Below are positions 32,932 through 41,438 of a DNA stretch of 64,000 nucleotides, in pieces. Numbering within the stretch: position 1 is the first letter of the stretch; each line of letters opens with the position of its first letter. Source of the stretch: Mycobacterium intermedium (GTDB taxonomy: Bacteria > Actinomycetota > Actinomycetes > Mycobacteriales > Mycobacteriaceae); contig NZ_MVHT01000004.1 of assembly GCF_002086275.1 (NCBI RefSeq), forward strand, positions 62,001 to 126,000, read 5' to 3'. A program made the translations under genes and the position numbers. The notes under the pieces are model-generated. The model saw nothing but the letters and a program-made list of their open reading frames with translations. It had not been told where the DNA came from and did not search any database.

Positions 32932-33822
32932 TTACGAGTCCAGGAATTCCAGGATCGCCGGTGCCGCCAGCACCCAGGTGTCGAACATGTTGAAGTGCTT
33001 GACCTTGCCCGACGCGCGTTCTTCGGATGCTCGCTCCCAGGCGTCCTCGGGCCAGGGCGGGTCGATGAGCTTGGATCCCTTGATCAGGCAACTGACTTCC
33101 AGTGACGTCCGCTTGGGGTGATCCAGGTCGTTTTCCCCACCACGAATGATCAACGTGGGCACTTTGATTCGGTCGAACATTTCGTCGTCGACGCCGGGAA
33201 TCGTCTGCCCCGGCTTGGACACGAAGGCGTTGAGCCAACGCAGCATCACCTTGAGGAACTCGTCCTTGTCGAAGTCGAGGAAGCGCTTCTCGTTGGCGGG
33301 ATTCTGCGCGATGCGCTCGCGCCACTCCTGCAGCTTGATCACGCCGTCCATTCCGGTGCCGCGCACCGCAAGAATGCTCGGGATGATGTAGTACGAGCCC
33401 AACACGAAGGTGCCGTAGATGCCGCCGACGATGTTCCACACGACCAATTTGGTGACCAGTTCTGGGTAGAGCATCGTGGTCAGCATGGAATCCCTTGCCC
33501 CGCCGGATCCTCCGGCCAGGATGCACCGATCGAATCCCAGTCCCGTGACCAGTTTGTGCAAAGTTTCGGCGCGCATGTGTGATTCGCTCTGCCCGTAGAA
33601 CTGCACGTCCGAGGCGCCGCAGTTGGGTCGGTCCCACAGCAGCACGCGGTAGCCGCCGTTCTTGAGGGCTTCGGCCAGGGGGCGCAGGCCGTCGATGTCC
33701 TTGCTGAACCGGCCGCCGGGCGTGAGTGCGATGAGATCACCAGTCTCGCCGAGGATTTCGTAGACAACCCGGCCGCCGTTCACCTCAAGTGAGGACACGC
33801 GATTCTCCTGTTGCGTCGTCAC
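32932..33822 (-). CDS. alpha/beta hydrolase
   Basis: This is a 296-residue alpha/beta-hydrolase, MhpC-like in general plan. It has LTPGGRFSKD, then RVLLWDRPNCGASD, a nucleophile elbow AGGSGGARDS (Ser near residue 107), GGENDLDHP with the acid, and a C-terminal His in KHFNMFDTW. Its elbow is GGSGG rather than the usual GxSxG with His. It may hydrolyse a C-C bond after ring cleavage or an ester. The start ATG overlaps the Rieske ferredoxin stop by four bases. Confidence 0.88.
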   Translation of the reverse strand: MTTQQENRVSSLEVNGGRVVYEILGETGDLIALTPGGRFSKDIDGLRPLAEALKNGGYRVLLWDRPNCGASDVQFYGQSESHMRAETLHKLVTGLGFDRCILAGGSGGARDSMLTTMLYPELVTKLVVWNIVGGIYGTFVLGSYYIIPSILAVRGTGMDGVIKLQEWRERIAQNPANEKRFLDFDKDEFLKVMLRWLNAFVSKPGQTIPGVDDEMFDRIKVPTLIIRGGENDLDHPKRTSLEVSCLIKGSKLIDPPWPEDAWERASEERASGKVKHFNMFDTWVLAAPAILEFLDS

Positions 33823-34211
33823 GCCGTCACCAATACGTCATTGCCGACGACGCGCACCGGATAGGTACGAATGCTCCACTCCGGCTTGACCGCGGTGGTG
33901 CCCGTCGCCAACTCGAAACCCCATTGATGCCAGGGGCAATAGATGTATTCCAGATCGCGCACCATCACTGCATCCCCGGGGGCGGTCTCGTCGACGGCGG
34001 TGAGCCCCCGCGTTCGTCCGGAACACAACGGACCACCTTGGTGTGGGCAGTAATTCGCGATTGCGTAGAAGTTGCCGTTGACGTTGTAGACGCCCACGCC
34101 GTGCCGCCCTATCGGCACCAATTTGTGGGTACCGGGCGGGATCTCGTCGACCGTTGCGACAACGTGCTCGCGGCCCTGGGCGAGGCGGGGCCGTTTGACT
34201 TGTTCTTCCAA
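33819..34211 (-). CDS. Rieske [2Fe-2S] ferredoxin
   Basis: This is a 130-residue single-domain Rieske protein. The cluster ligands are in NYCPHQGGPLC (C-x-H) and YCPWHQWGF (C-xx-H), with a typical 40-residue spacing enlarged by TRGLTAVDETAPGD. Such proteins feed Rieske oxygenases. The only Rieske oxygenase alpha subunit in the window is at 15722-17014, so a functional link across operons is plausible (inference). It is flanked by amidohydrolase (1-base gap) and hydrolase (ATGA overlap). Confidence 0.92.
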   Translation of the reverse strand: MEEQVKRPRLAQGREHVVATVDEIPPGTHKLVPIGRHGVGVYNVNGNFYAIANYCPHQGGPLCSGRTRGLTAVDETAPGDAVMVRDLEYIYCPWHQWGFELATGTTAVKPEWSIRTYPVRVVGNDVLVTA

Positions 34212-34212
34212 C

Positions 34213-35358
34213 TCAGTGGACCCGAACTTGACCCTCGAGCACCGGAACCGTCTCCGGGAGGTGATATGTCGCGATGCCGTTCTTGAACATGACCGCGTCC
34301 CGGGCCGCTTTCGGCAGATGCTTGACCAACCAGCGCGGGTCGTCGAACGTCCAGTGCGGGTAGTCCGAGGAGAACAACAGGATCTTGTCGCACTCCATCC
34401 ATTCCAGCGCGCGAGTCAGCTCGGTCTTGTCCTCGGGGTAGTCCAGCGGTTGGGTGGTGAACTTGATGTTGCTCTTGACGTACTCCGAAGGCTTTCGCTT
34501 GATGTCCAGCCGCGACTTGCGGGCCTCGTAGATCGCGTCCATGCGCCACATCAGCGGCAGGATCCAGGTGAACGCGTGCTCGACGAAGACGATGCGCAAC
34601 GTCGGGAACCGGTCGAAGACGCCGTCGAAGATCAGGCTCATCACCTGGTTGGCCGCCAGCAGCGAGTAGGTGACCATGAAGTCGTGGTTGTAGCTGGGGA
34701 AGCCCACCGGAGGGGTCGGTAGCTCTTCGAAGTGGCTGCGGGACAGGTGGCAGCTCACCGTGATGTCGTGCTTGGTGGCCGCCGCCCAGATCGGGTCGTA
34801 CTTCGGGTTCCCCCAGGACGGCCGCGGCTCGGCCTTGATCAAGATCTGTGCCATGTAGGGGTGGCCGGCCCAGCGTTCGATTTCGCGGACCGACGCTTCG
34901 GGGTCTTCGATGGCAAGACAGATCGATCCGCGCCACCGCTGGTGCCAATTGTTGTGGCTGTCGAGCCAGTGGTTGGCCTGCCAGTCGTTCAGTGCGACCG
35001 ACATCGCGTGCTGGGCCTCCGGGATGCGCGCCGGATAGGCGGCGGGTTCCAGGATCGCAATGTCCGCGCCGGCCTCCATGATCAACTGGCGAAACGCCAT
35101 GTCCGGGTCGCTGCCCGGGAATTCGTTGTCGGGCGGAAAGGTGTCGACGCGCATTGCATAGGCGTGCGCGTAATCCGGTGCGTCGTAGTAGATCTGATCA
35201 CCCACGCTGCGGGCGAGGAAGTACTTGCTGCGCCACGGCTCCGGGATGTACTGGGTGATTTCTCCGCGCTTGGGCACCGGGTGGACATCGGAGTCGACGC
35301 ACCGGACGGCGATGCGCTCGGCGGCGGGGACACGCTCGTGCATATGGGTCAGCGTCAT
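34213..35358 (-). CDS. amidohydrolase family protein (amidohydrolase 2)
   Basis: This is a 381-residue TIM-barrel protein of the PF04909 type. The first metal motif is VDSDVHPVPK (DxH form). Later motifs are VSCHLSRSHF, IVFVEHAFTWILPLMWRMD and LLFSSDYPHWTFDDP, with the final catalytic Asp. It is related to the next gene upstream (35407-36498) in length and motifs (WRMD, SSDYPHW versus SSYPHWQ), suggesting tandem duplication. A decarboxylase or hydrolase role on a ring-fission or keto acid is likely by family. Confidence 0.9.
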   Translation of the reverse strand: MTLTHMHERVPAAERIAVRCVDSDVHPVPKRGEITQYIPEPWRSKYFLARSVGDQIYYDAPDYAHAYAMRVDTFPPDNEFPGSDPDMAFRQLIMEAGADIAILEPAAYPARIPEAQHAMSVALNDWQANHWLDSHNNWHQRWRGSICLAIEDPEASVREIERWAGHPYMAQILIKAEPRPSWGNPKYDPIWAAATKHDITVSCHLSRSHFEELPTPPVGFPSYNHDFMVTYSLLAANQVMSLIFDGVFDRFPTLRIVFVEHAFTWILPLMWRMDAIYEARKSRLDIKRKPSEYVKSNIKFTTQPLDYPEDKTELTRALEWMECDKILLFSSDYPHWTFDDPRWLVKHLPKAARDAVMFKNGIATYHLPETVPVLEGQVRVH

Positions 35359-35406
35359 CCTGGACTCCCTCGTCTCCCTTGTTCACTACTCATTCTGCGA
35401 CCGCCC

Positions 35407-36498
35407 CTACGATCTAGCCAGGTCGGCGGCGATGTCGATCCCGTAGAGGTTGGCCGCATTGCGCCAGCAGAGCTTTTCGCGCTGCTCGCTGGACAGCGCC
35501 GGCGGTAGCTTGCGGACGTCGGCGCACTGCCAGTGCGGGTAGCTGGAGCCGAACATCACCATGTCGTCCTTGCCGGTGAAGCTCATCCATTCCCCCGCGT
35601 AGTCAGCGTCGCCCGGGCCGTCGAGGCTGCCCTGGACGAAATACGTGTGGCCGGGTAGGTAGTCACTCGGGATCCGCGGCGCCCATGGCGTCTGTTCGAG
35701 GTGTGGTCGGCCGAACGTGTCCATCCGCCAGATGAAGGGTGTCAGGAAGTCCGCAGCACCGTCCGCCCAGACGAACTTCACCGTCGGAAACCGTTCGAAC
35801 ACGCCCTCGGCGATCATGTTCATCAGGTGGTAGATGTAGTTCAGCGCCATGAAGCTGACGTACTGCTCGTAGGTTCGGGTGTTGCCGGACGGGGTTGGCG
35901 GATAAGCGATGCCCGAGCCGACCTCGATGTGTACGGCCACCGGTAAGTTCGCTTCGGCGGCGGCCTCCCACAGGGGCCAGAACTGCGGCTTCCCGTACAA
36001 CTCGCGGGACTGCAGTGGGACGCCGATCTGCACCACGCGGGGGTGGTCGCGCCACTTTGCCAGCTCGCGCAGCGCGCCGGCGATGTCGTCGGGATTGACG
36101 CGGATGGTGCCGCGGAACCGGTCGCCGAATTCGTCGGACTCGAGCCAGCGTGACACCAGCATTTCGTTGTGGGCGGCGTGCAGGGCGCTGCCGAGGTGAC
36201 GGTCGGGCATGATGCCGCGTCCCATGGGATGCAGGACCGCTACGTCGACGCCACGCTTCGAAAAGAGTTCTTCGGCAACGATTTCCACACTTGAACCGGG
36301 ATATTCGCGGTTCGGCCCGACGGCGCTCGGCAGGTACTCCCCGCCGGGTGCCTGGTACCAGTCCATTTCGTAGTCGGGGAAACCGCGGCTCTTGAACGGC
36401 TCACGCAGAAAGCTGCGCAGGTCTTTGTTGGACGGATGGAAGATGTGAACGCTGGCGTCAATGAGCGGCGTGCGTGTTCCGTCAGCATGTTCGATCAC
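35407..36498 (-). CDS. amidohydrolase family protein (amidohydrolase 2), GTG start
   Basis: This is a 363-residue PF04909-type protein. The first metal motif is LIDASVHIFHPSNKD (xxH form). VAVHIEVGSGIAYPP, FVWADGAADFLTPFIWRMD and FGSSYPHWQC follow; the motif here lacks the Asp of the usual SDYPH, reading SSYPH. GTG 36498 is chosen because GGAGGG lies 8 bases upstream and the protein then begins at the first beta strand. An in-frame ATG at 36582 would put the operator-like repeat inside the gene. It is the first gene of the operon that includes the Rieske ferredoxin. Confidence 0.88.
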   Translation of the reverse strand: MIEHADGTRTPLIDASVHIFHPSNKDLRSFLREPFKSRGFPDYEMDWYQAPGGEYLPSAVGPNREYPGSSVEIVAEELFSKRGVDVAVLHPMGRGIMPDRHLGSALHAAHNEMLVSRWLESDEFGDRFRGTIRVNPDDIAGALRELAKWRDHPRVVQIGVPLQSRELYGKPQFWPLWEAAAEANLPVAVHIEVGSGIAYPPTPSGNTRTYEQYVSFMALNYIYHLMNMIAEGVFERFPTVKFVWADGAADFLTPFIWRMDTFGRPHLEQTPWAPRIPSDYLPGHTYFVQGSLDGPGDADYAGEWMSFTGKDDMVMFGSSYPHWQCADVRKLPPALSSEQREKLCWRNAANLYGIDIAADLARS

Positions 36499-36754
36499 GA
36501 AAGCCGCCCTCCGGCTTTGGTAGCCACGGGGAAACCCAAGGGGCCAGTTGATAGGGAATCTAACATTCTCGTCGGCTGCCAATCAACGGATCATTGGTAA
36601 GCAATTCGGTTAGTAATCGGGCCTGGTAGAGGCTATTTTTCGGAGATAAAGCGCAAGCGTCGTTCTTCAATAGGTATAATACCATTCTCCGATTCGTCAA
36701 CAGGTCTCGCGTTTGTCGGCGAGGTTGCCCGCACGCTGAGCGCCGGCGATCTAC
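36499..36754. promoter_or_regulatory. promoter region upstream of amidohydrolase/Rieske-ferredoxin operon
   Basis: This AT-rich stretch lies between the GTG start at 36498 and the stop of the dehydrogenase at 36755. It contains copy G of the repeat (36553-36569, spacer 7) and a separate small palindrome GGTAT-A-ATACC at 36673-36683. No gene was seen. Confidence 0.45.
36553..36569. promoter_or_regulatory. operator-like repeat, copy G (variant spacing)
   Basis: The sequence is GGGAATCTAACATTCTC: arms GGGAA and TTCTC separated by seven rather than five bases. It lies 55-71 bases upstream of the GTG start at 36498. It is weaker than the other copies. Confidence 0.35.
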
Positions 36755-37642
36755 CTATGACCTACCGACGATGACGCCGGCGGCCTTTTCCAAGGGCTTG
36801 ACCACGGTCGTGAAGTCCGAATCCGGGCCTTGGTCGTCCGCCACGGCCTCCCACAGCCTTCCGATCGTCTCGGCGACGTCAATTGGCACCCCGAGCGCTC
36901 TGGCTTCATCCAGATAGAGACGCACGTCTTTGACCATCAGCCCGGTGGCGAAGCCGTAGTCGAAGGTGCGTGGCAGGACCGCCCGCGGAAACTTGTCCCG
37001 GCTCGCGCTCGTCCCGCCCGAACCCGCATTGAGCACCTCGAGCATGACCTCAGGGTCGAGACCGGCCTTGACGCCCATCACCAGCACCTCCGCCGTTGCC
37101 GCCAACACGTTCGCCGCCAGGATGTTGTTCGCGAGCTTCATGGTCTGGGCGGATCCGGGCTTGGCGCCGACGTAGAACGGTCGACCGAACGTCTCGAGGA
37201 TGCTTCGCACCGCGTCGAATTCGTTGCGCGGCCCGGAAAACATCAGGGTCAGAGCGCCTTTCTCGGCGCCGCGGACACCGCCGCTGACCGGGCAGTCCAG
37301 CGCGACGATGGCGCGCTCGGCGAGGAGGTCGTGGATTCGCACCGCGGTTGGACTACCCACTGTCGACAGGTCGACGTACCGCTTGACCCGCGAGCCCTCG
37401 GTCACACCCGTGGCGCCGGTCGCCACCTCGAGAGACGCGGCCGGTGACGGCAGACTGGCCAGCACGGTTTCGGCACGATCGGCGACGTGCTTGGGTGACG
37501 TCGCTCGGACTGCCCCGAGCGCGGCCACCCGGTCGAGCGCGTCGTCGCGGATGTCGAAGGCGACCACGTGATGGCCGCTCTCGATCAGCCGGCGCGCAAC
37601 CGGAAAACCGATGTTGCCCAAGCCGATAAAGCCCAGTTCCAT
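36755..37642 (-). CDS. NAD(P)-dependent beta-hydroxyacid dehydrogenase
   Basis: This is a 295-residue member of the 3-hydroxyisobutyrate dehydrogenase family. The Rossmann motif FIGLGNIG is at residues 5-12. DCPVSGGVRGAEKG and GSAQTMKLANN (catalytic Lys) are present, and the length is typical. It belongs to the same family as the protein at 26153-26959 but is longer, and the two are clearly diverged. It lies 26 bases downstream of the PcaC-like gene on the same strand. Confidence 0.92.
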   Translation of the reverse strand: MELGFIGLGNIGFPVARRLIESGHHVVAFDIRDDALDRVAALGAVRATSPKHVADRAETVLASLPSPAASLEVATGATGVTEGSRVKRYVDLSTVGSPTAVRIHDLLAERAIVALDCPVSGGVRGAEKGALTLMFSGPRNEFDAVRSILETFGRPFYVGAKPGSAQTMKLANNILAANVLAATAEVLVMGVKAGLDPEVMLEVLNAGSGGTSASRDKFPRAVLPRTFDYGFATGLMVKDVRLYLDEARALGVPIDVAETIGRLWEAVADDQGPDSDFTTVVKPLEKAAGVIVGRS

Positions 37643-37668
37643 CGTGACCTGCCTCGCTTTCGATCCGC

Positions 37669-38049
37669 CTAATGCTCGTCCAGCTCGGCGAAGAACTCGC
37701 CCGCGGTGCGGAAGCTGTCAACGGCGGCGGGCACCCCGGCGTAGATGGCGACCTGCAGGAAGATCTCCCGGATTTCCTCGCGGGTAACACCATTGGTCAC
37801 GGCGGCCCTTAGGTGTGTGCGAAGTTCGTGCGGGCGGTTGAGCACCGACGTCATGGCCAGATTCAGCATGCTGCGGGTCTTGCGGGTCAGGCCGTCCCGT
37901 CCCCACACCGCGCCCCAGCAATATTCGGTGATCAGATCCTGCAAGGGCGCGGTGAATTCGTCGGCCTCGGCGATCGCCTTGTCCACGTAGTCCTTACCCA
38001 GAACTTCGGAACGGATCTGGCGGCCCCGCTGATATGTTTCGCTGTCCAA
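37669..38049 (-). CDS. carboxymuconolactone decarboxylase family protein, PcaC-like
   Basis: This is a 126-residue protein very like 4-carboxymuconolactone decarboxylase in length and motifs: RSEVLGKDYVDKA, EYCWGAVWGRDGLTRKTRSMLNLAMT, LRTHLRAAVTNGVTREEIREIFLQVAIYAGVPAA. The conserved catalytic His is in RTHLRAA. TTG 38049 is selected since GAGGAG lies 7 bases upstream; longer in-frame starts lack support. PcaC acts in the beta-ketoadipate path, but no other pca gene is here, so an analogous decarboxylation of another lactone or keto acid is possible. Confidence 0.88.
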   Translation of the reverse strand: MDSETYQRGRQIRSEVLGKDYVDKAIAEADEFTAPLQDLITEYCWGAVWGRDGLTRKTRSMLNLAMTSVLNRPHELRTHLRAAVTNGVTREEIREIFLQVAIYAGVPAAVDSFRTAGEFFAELDEH

Positions 38050-38170
38050 CGCCCAACTCCTCTGACTAGGTCCACTGCATTGCAGCGTAGGGTCGACGCG
38101 GTGAGGATGACGCTGCCGGACCTCGTACCATTCCACGCGGCGCGCCTGGCGAGCAGCGTGCGCGAGGCGC

Positions 38171-39313
38171 CTAGGCGCTCTTGAGCGCGGCGACCGTTTC
38201 CAGGTCGTCGAGCGCATCGACCCCGCGCCGCAAGCCCTCCATGACGATGTCCTCGGCTTGCATCCCGCCCATGCCCGCGACGATCAGCGGAGCCACATAT
38301 GCGTACAGCGCGCTTTGGCGGTACCGCAGCCACAGCTCGTCCCGATCCAGGTCCGGACCATCACACGCGGCCAGCGCCCGGCGATAGTGGTCCAACAGAT
38401 CGCGTTCGGCCGCCCGTCGGTCTTCGAGCGTCAGGCTGGTGATCAGCGTGTAGGCCAGTTCCCGCGACGCGTGTCCGCGCCGCACCGCCTGCCAATCCAG
38501 CAGTCCCGCCCGGCCGTCCCGGAAGTAGATGTTGCCGGGGTGGGCGTCGCCGTGCATGACGGTGTGCGGGGGAGCGTCGATGACGGCGGCAACCGCACGG
38601 TAGTTGTCGGCGATGAAGCGGCCCTGGTCGTAATCCAGGTTGACCGAGCCCTCGCTGCGCTCGTTGAGGCGCTTGAGCGACGCCTTCATCAAGGTGCCGG
38701 TCAACAGCGAAGTGTCGTCGCCGGACGGCGTGTAAAGCCAACCCAACCGGCTGCTTCCGTTGCGCGGCAACCGGTCCCAGAAGGTGGCGTGCAGTTCGGC
38801 GAGCAATTCGACGACGAGGCTGGCCTGGTCGATGGACAGCGGGTGCAGCGTGTCGGGGAACTCGCACGAAGCGGGCAGATCTTCGAGGACCAGGAGGTAG
38901 CGGCCGGTCCAGTTGTCGAATACCGCGCCGTAGCATTCGGGGACACCGGAGATTTGCGGCGCGAGCTCGCGGTAGAAGCGAACTTCGGTGTGCCCGAGCC
39001 GGCCCAGTTCACCCACCATGCGGGTCGCGGCCGTTGCTGCCGTGAGCTTGACGAACACGGAGTCGGGAACCTCTTTCCCGGTCAGGACGAGTCGTCCCCG
39101 GGACGAGGTCCCGGCGTCGCTGCCGAGGACGCGGACGGTCCGGACGGTGGTGCCCATGACCCTGGACAGCACGGCGGCGTTGACCTGGTCGATCGTCCGG
39201 GGTAGGCCGACGCGGCTGCCGAGGACCGCGTCGGTGACGATGCGGCTCGCTCCCCGGCCCAGGTGAGTGGCCAGCCCGAGTGCCGAAATGGCTGGTGTCA
39301 CGGGGTTTTTCAT
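38171..39313 (-). CDS. phosphotransferase (aminoglycoside phosphotransferase/choline kinase-like fold)
   Basis: This is a 380-residue kinase-like protein of the APH family. The nucleotide-binding half includes VFVKLTAATAATRM and LLVLEDLPAS. The catalytic loop is VMHGDAHPGNIYF (HGDxHxxN), followed by GLLDWQAVRRGH with the metal-binding Asp. Mycobacteria have many such proteins beside lipid or steroid genes; the phosphate acceptor is unknown, and antibiotic modification should not be assumed. ATG 39313 is used. It is an isolated leftward gene with 120 bases before the PcaC-like gene. Confidence 0.85.
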   Translation of the reverse strand: MKNPVTPAISALGLATHLGRGASRIVTDAVLGSRVGLPRTIDQVNAAVLSRVMGTTVRTVRVLGSDAGTSSRGRLVLTGKEVPDSVFVKLTAATAATRMVGELGRLGHTEVRFYRELAPQISGVPECYGAVFDNWTGRYLLVLEDLPASCEFPDTLHPLSIDQASLVVELLAELHATFWDRLPRNGSSRLGWLYTPSGDDTSLLTGTLMKASLKRLNERSEGSVNLDYDQGRFIADNYRAVAAVIDAPPHTVMHGDAHPGNIYFRDGRAGLLDWQAVRRGHASRELAYTLITSLTLEDRRAAERDLLDHYRRALAACDGPDLDRDELWLRYRQSALYAYVAPLIVAGMGGMQAEDIVMEGLRRGVDALDDLETVAALKSA

Positions 39314-39500
39314 GCTTGTCCGATTGCGAGGTGTTGAGGACGGGCCAGGCCGCCTAATTGACAATTCTGACAATAATACGATGTTGGCTGTTTGATACCA
39401 CAGGTCTGTTCTTGGTTTCCGGCAAGCGAACGCATCCCCGGAGCTGCTCAATGCCCTCGGCTAGCGTGCCAGGAATGAGCCGAGCCAGGGGCGTGCCTGC

Positions 39501-39722
39501 ATGACCAGTTGGGCTTCTTACGGGGGTGAACAACTGCTTCGTGCTGCCGTCGGAGTGCCCGAGGACTGGATGTTGGCCGGTCGCATCGTGGTCGGTTGGC
39601 CCAAGGCCAAGCACGGGCGCGTCCGTCGTCGTCCGGTCGCGCAAGTCGTCAATCTGGACCACTGGGACCAGTCGGCCGACCAATTGTTTCCGAACGACCA
39701 GGCACTTCGGTCGAATTCATAA
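39501..39722 (+). pseudogene. remnant of a nitroreductase-family gene (C-terminal fragment)
   Basis: This 73-residue open frame carries a stretch resembling the end of nitroreductases: EQLLRAAVGVPEDWMLAGRI followed by VVGWPKAKHGRVRRRPVAQVV. The FMN-binding N-terminal two-thirds is absent, and the upstream sequence is interrupted by stops. There is no ribosome site of note. It sits in a 403-base stretch (39314-39716) otherwise without genes, convergent with the epimerase at 39717. It is probably a decayed gene. Confidence 0.5.
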
Positions 39723-40823
39723 TCCGTTGGGCGCGAGCGCTTCCGGTCCGTATTTCTGCTCGATCATCGTCCACGGGTCGGCGTACGGACCGCGGTGGTC
39801 ACGTCGGTTCTGGAAGGCGAAGTATGCCCGTACCAACGGGCGGAGGGCGGGGCTGAGCGCCTTGAGTAATAAGCGGAGCCGGCCCACCGACTCGGCGATC
39901 CACGCCACGGTCTCGGACCAATCGTGTTCCTGGAATTCAAGCAGTGCTTGAGATTCGGTGGTGTCGAACCATCCGGTGAAGCCCCAGCCGCGGTCGTCGT
40001 CGGGATTTGCCGGAAAGCCGATCGAGGGACCGAGCCGGCCGAGGCCGACGGCTTCCATCATGTCGTCTTGCAACTGGCTCATCAGCTGAGCGCATTTCTC
40101 GTCGCCGGCGATCATCAGGACCTTGCCGTCGATGGTGTCGCGACGGTCTACCGCGTTGGCGAAGGCCAGGGACGCATCCCGAGCGTCGATCGCGTGCATG
40201 CGGTTGTCCACCGGGGTGGAGCGCACCAATACCAGGTGGTCGCCGTCGAAGTTGGCGGCGCCATCCGGGGAGACGATCGCCCCCAGACGCAAGATCGCGT
40301 GGGGGAGGCCGCTTTTGGTGATGGCGGCCTCGGCCAGAGCCTTGTCCTCGCCGTATTGGTCGATCGGGTTGACCGGCGTTTCGGCGGTGATGAGCTCGGG
40401 TTGTCGGTGCGGGTTGCGCGAGCCGTACACCGCTGCGCTGGAAGCGAACACGAACAGTGGTGGCGCGCTAAGGGCTTGGGCCGCGGTAATGAGGTTTCTG
40501 GTGCCATCCACGTTGACCCTGCGGGCAAGGCGCGGATTGCGATACGACAGTGGCGCCACGACCGCCGCCAAATGGACTATCGCGCCGGGCTGGTGCCGAT
40601 CGATGACGGCGGTGACGGCGTCGGCATCGGTGAGGTCGGTGTGTTCGACGATCAGCTTGCCGGGGTCGGCGACTGTGGTCAGGGCGTCGACGGCGGGGGC
40701 CGTCTTGTCGTTGGCCAGGTCCATCGCGATCACGGTGCGGCCGCGGCGCAGCAGGATTTCGGCGCAGCGCTTGCCGAGTTGACCGAAAGCGCCCGTGACA
40801 ACGATGGTTTCGGGGCGGTTCAT
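39717..40823 (-). CDS. NAD-dependent epimerase/dehydratase (extended SDR)
   Basis: This is a 368-residue extended SDR. The N-terminal NAD motif is VTGAFGQLGKR (GxxGxxG), with VHLAAVVAP, active-site FASSAAVYGS and YGEDKALAE (YxxxK). The C-terminal third is variable and ends with a basic/aromatic segment (YFAFQNRRDHRGPYADPW). Related mycobacterial proteins oxidise hydroxysteroids or hydroxy-lipids or act on sugars. It overlaps the SnoaL-like gene by four bases (ATGA at 40820-40823) and thus lies in an operon starting next to operator copy H. Confidence 0.88.
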   Translation of the reverse strand: MNRPETIVVTGAFGQLGKRCAEILLRRGRTVIAMDLANDKTAPAVDALTTVADPGKLIVEHTDLTDADAVTAVIDRHQPGAIVHLAAVVAPLSYRNPRLARRVNVDGTRNLITAAQALSAPPLFVFASSAAVYGSRNPHRQPELITAETPVNPIDQYGEDKALAEAAITKSGLPHAILRLGAIVSPDGAANFDGDHLVLVRSTPVDNRMHAIDARDASLAFANAVDRRDTIDGKVLMIAGDEKCAQLMSQLQDDMMEAVGLGRLGPSIGFPANPDDDRGWGFTGWFDTTESQALLEFQEHDWSETVAWIAESVGRLRLLLKALSPALRPLVRAYFAFQNRRDHRGPYADPWTMIEQKYGPEALAPNGL

Positions 40824-41317
40824 TTGCCGAACCTGCGGGCCAGCGCGGAACCGGCGGCACGCAGCCGGGGCGAGATGCGTACCGAGAACAGCGGATTGAA
40901 CACGTCCTCACGGACGCGGGTCAATGTGGAGGACTTGATCCGCCATTGGCCGTCGATCTTCTCGTAGGTCTCGTGGTAATGACCGCGCCCGTTGAGGTTG
41001 ACGCCCGGGGCCAGACGGACCACATCCTCGAGCGCCCACACCCCGGTCGCGGTGGTGGCCGACGTCAATTCGATTTCGGGCGCGTGCACCTGATGCACCG
41101 TCGGGCGCGACGGCCTGCCGAATATGTTGCGGACGAAAGCGACGAACTCTTCGGCGCCGGCGACGCGCTCGCCGCCCGACGGCGTGGTGTCGCTGACGAA
41201 ATCGTCGGTGAACAGTTCGCGCCACTCATCCCATCGTTTGGTGTCCAGGAAGCGGCAATATCGGGCCTTGAGCTGTTTGATCGCTTCGATCTCACCCAGG
41301 GTGGTTGCGGCGTCCAA
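40820..41317 (-). CDS. SnoaL/NTF2-like protein
   Basis: This is a 165-residue NTF2-like protein: LGEIEAIKQLKARYCRFLDTKRWDEWRELFTDDF near the start and a terminal strand region (GRGHYHETYEKIDGQWRIKSSTLTR). The ending RAAGSALARRFGK is basic. TTG 41317 is chosen because GGAAGGG lies 6 bases upstream; an in-frame start at 41353 lacks support. Possible roles are hydratase or isomerase on a ring compound, or a beta-type subunit. It is divergent from the FadE pair at 41439, with copy H of the palindrome between them. Confidence 0.85.
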   Translation of the reverse strand: MDAATTLGEIEAIKQLKARYCRFLDTKRWDEWRELFTDDFVSDTTPSGGERVAGAEEFVAFVRNIFGRPSRPTVHQVHAPEIELTSATTATGVWALEDVVRLAPGVNLNGRGHYHETYEKIDGQWRIKSSTLTRVREDVFNPLFSVRISPRLRAAGSALARRFGK

Positions 41318-41392
41318 CGTGGTCCCTTCCACCGTGATCGGTTCGCACCTCAAACCTCATAGCCAAATTGAGAGATTACTACTTCCACTTGA

Positions 41393-41407
41393 GAGAATGC
41401 TATTCTC
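41393..41407. promoter_or_regulatory. operator-like palindrome GAGAA-N5-TTCTC, copy H
   Basis: The sequence is GAGAATGCTATTCTC, with both arms exact. It lies between the divergent SnoaL-like gene (start 41317) and the FadE pair (start 41439), 31 bases before the latter. Confidence 0.72.
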
Positions 41408-41438
41408 ACAACGCGGTGAGGACAGGAGGCGGCCGACG

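Noticed and set aside
36661-36690. Further operator copy near GGTATAATACCATTCTC
   Set aside because: Only the TTCTC half-site matches; the left arm does not.
38171-39313. Antibiotic resistance gene (aminoglycoside phosphotransferase)
   Set aside because: The fold is kinase-like, but many mycobacterial members of this broad family sit in catabolic loci, and no aminoglycoside-specific motif was recognised.
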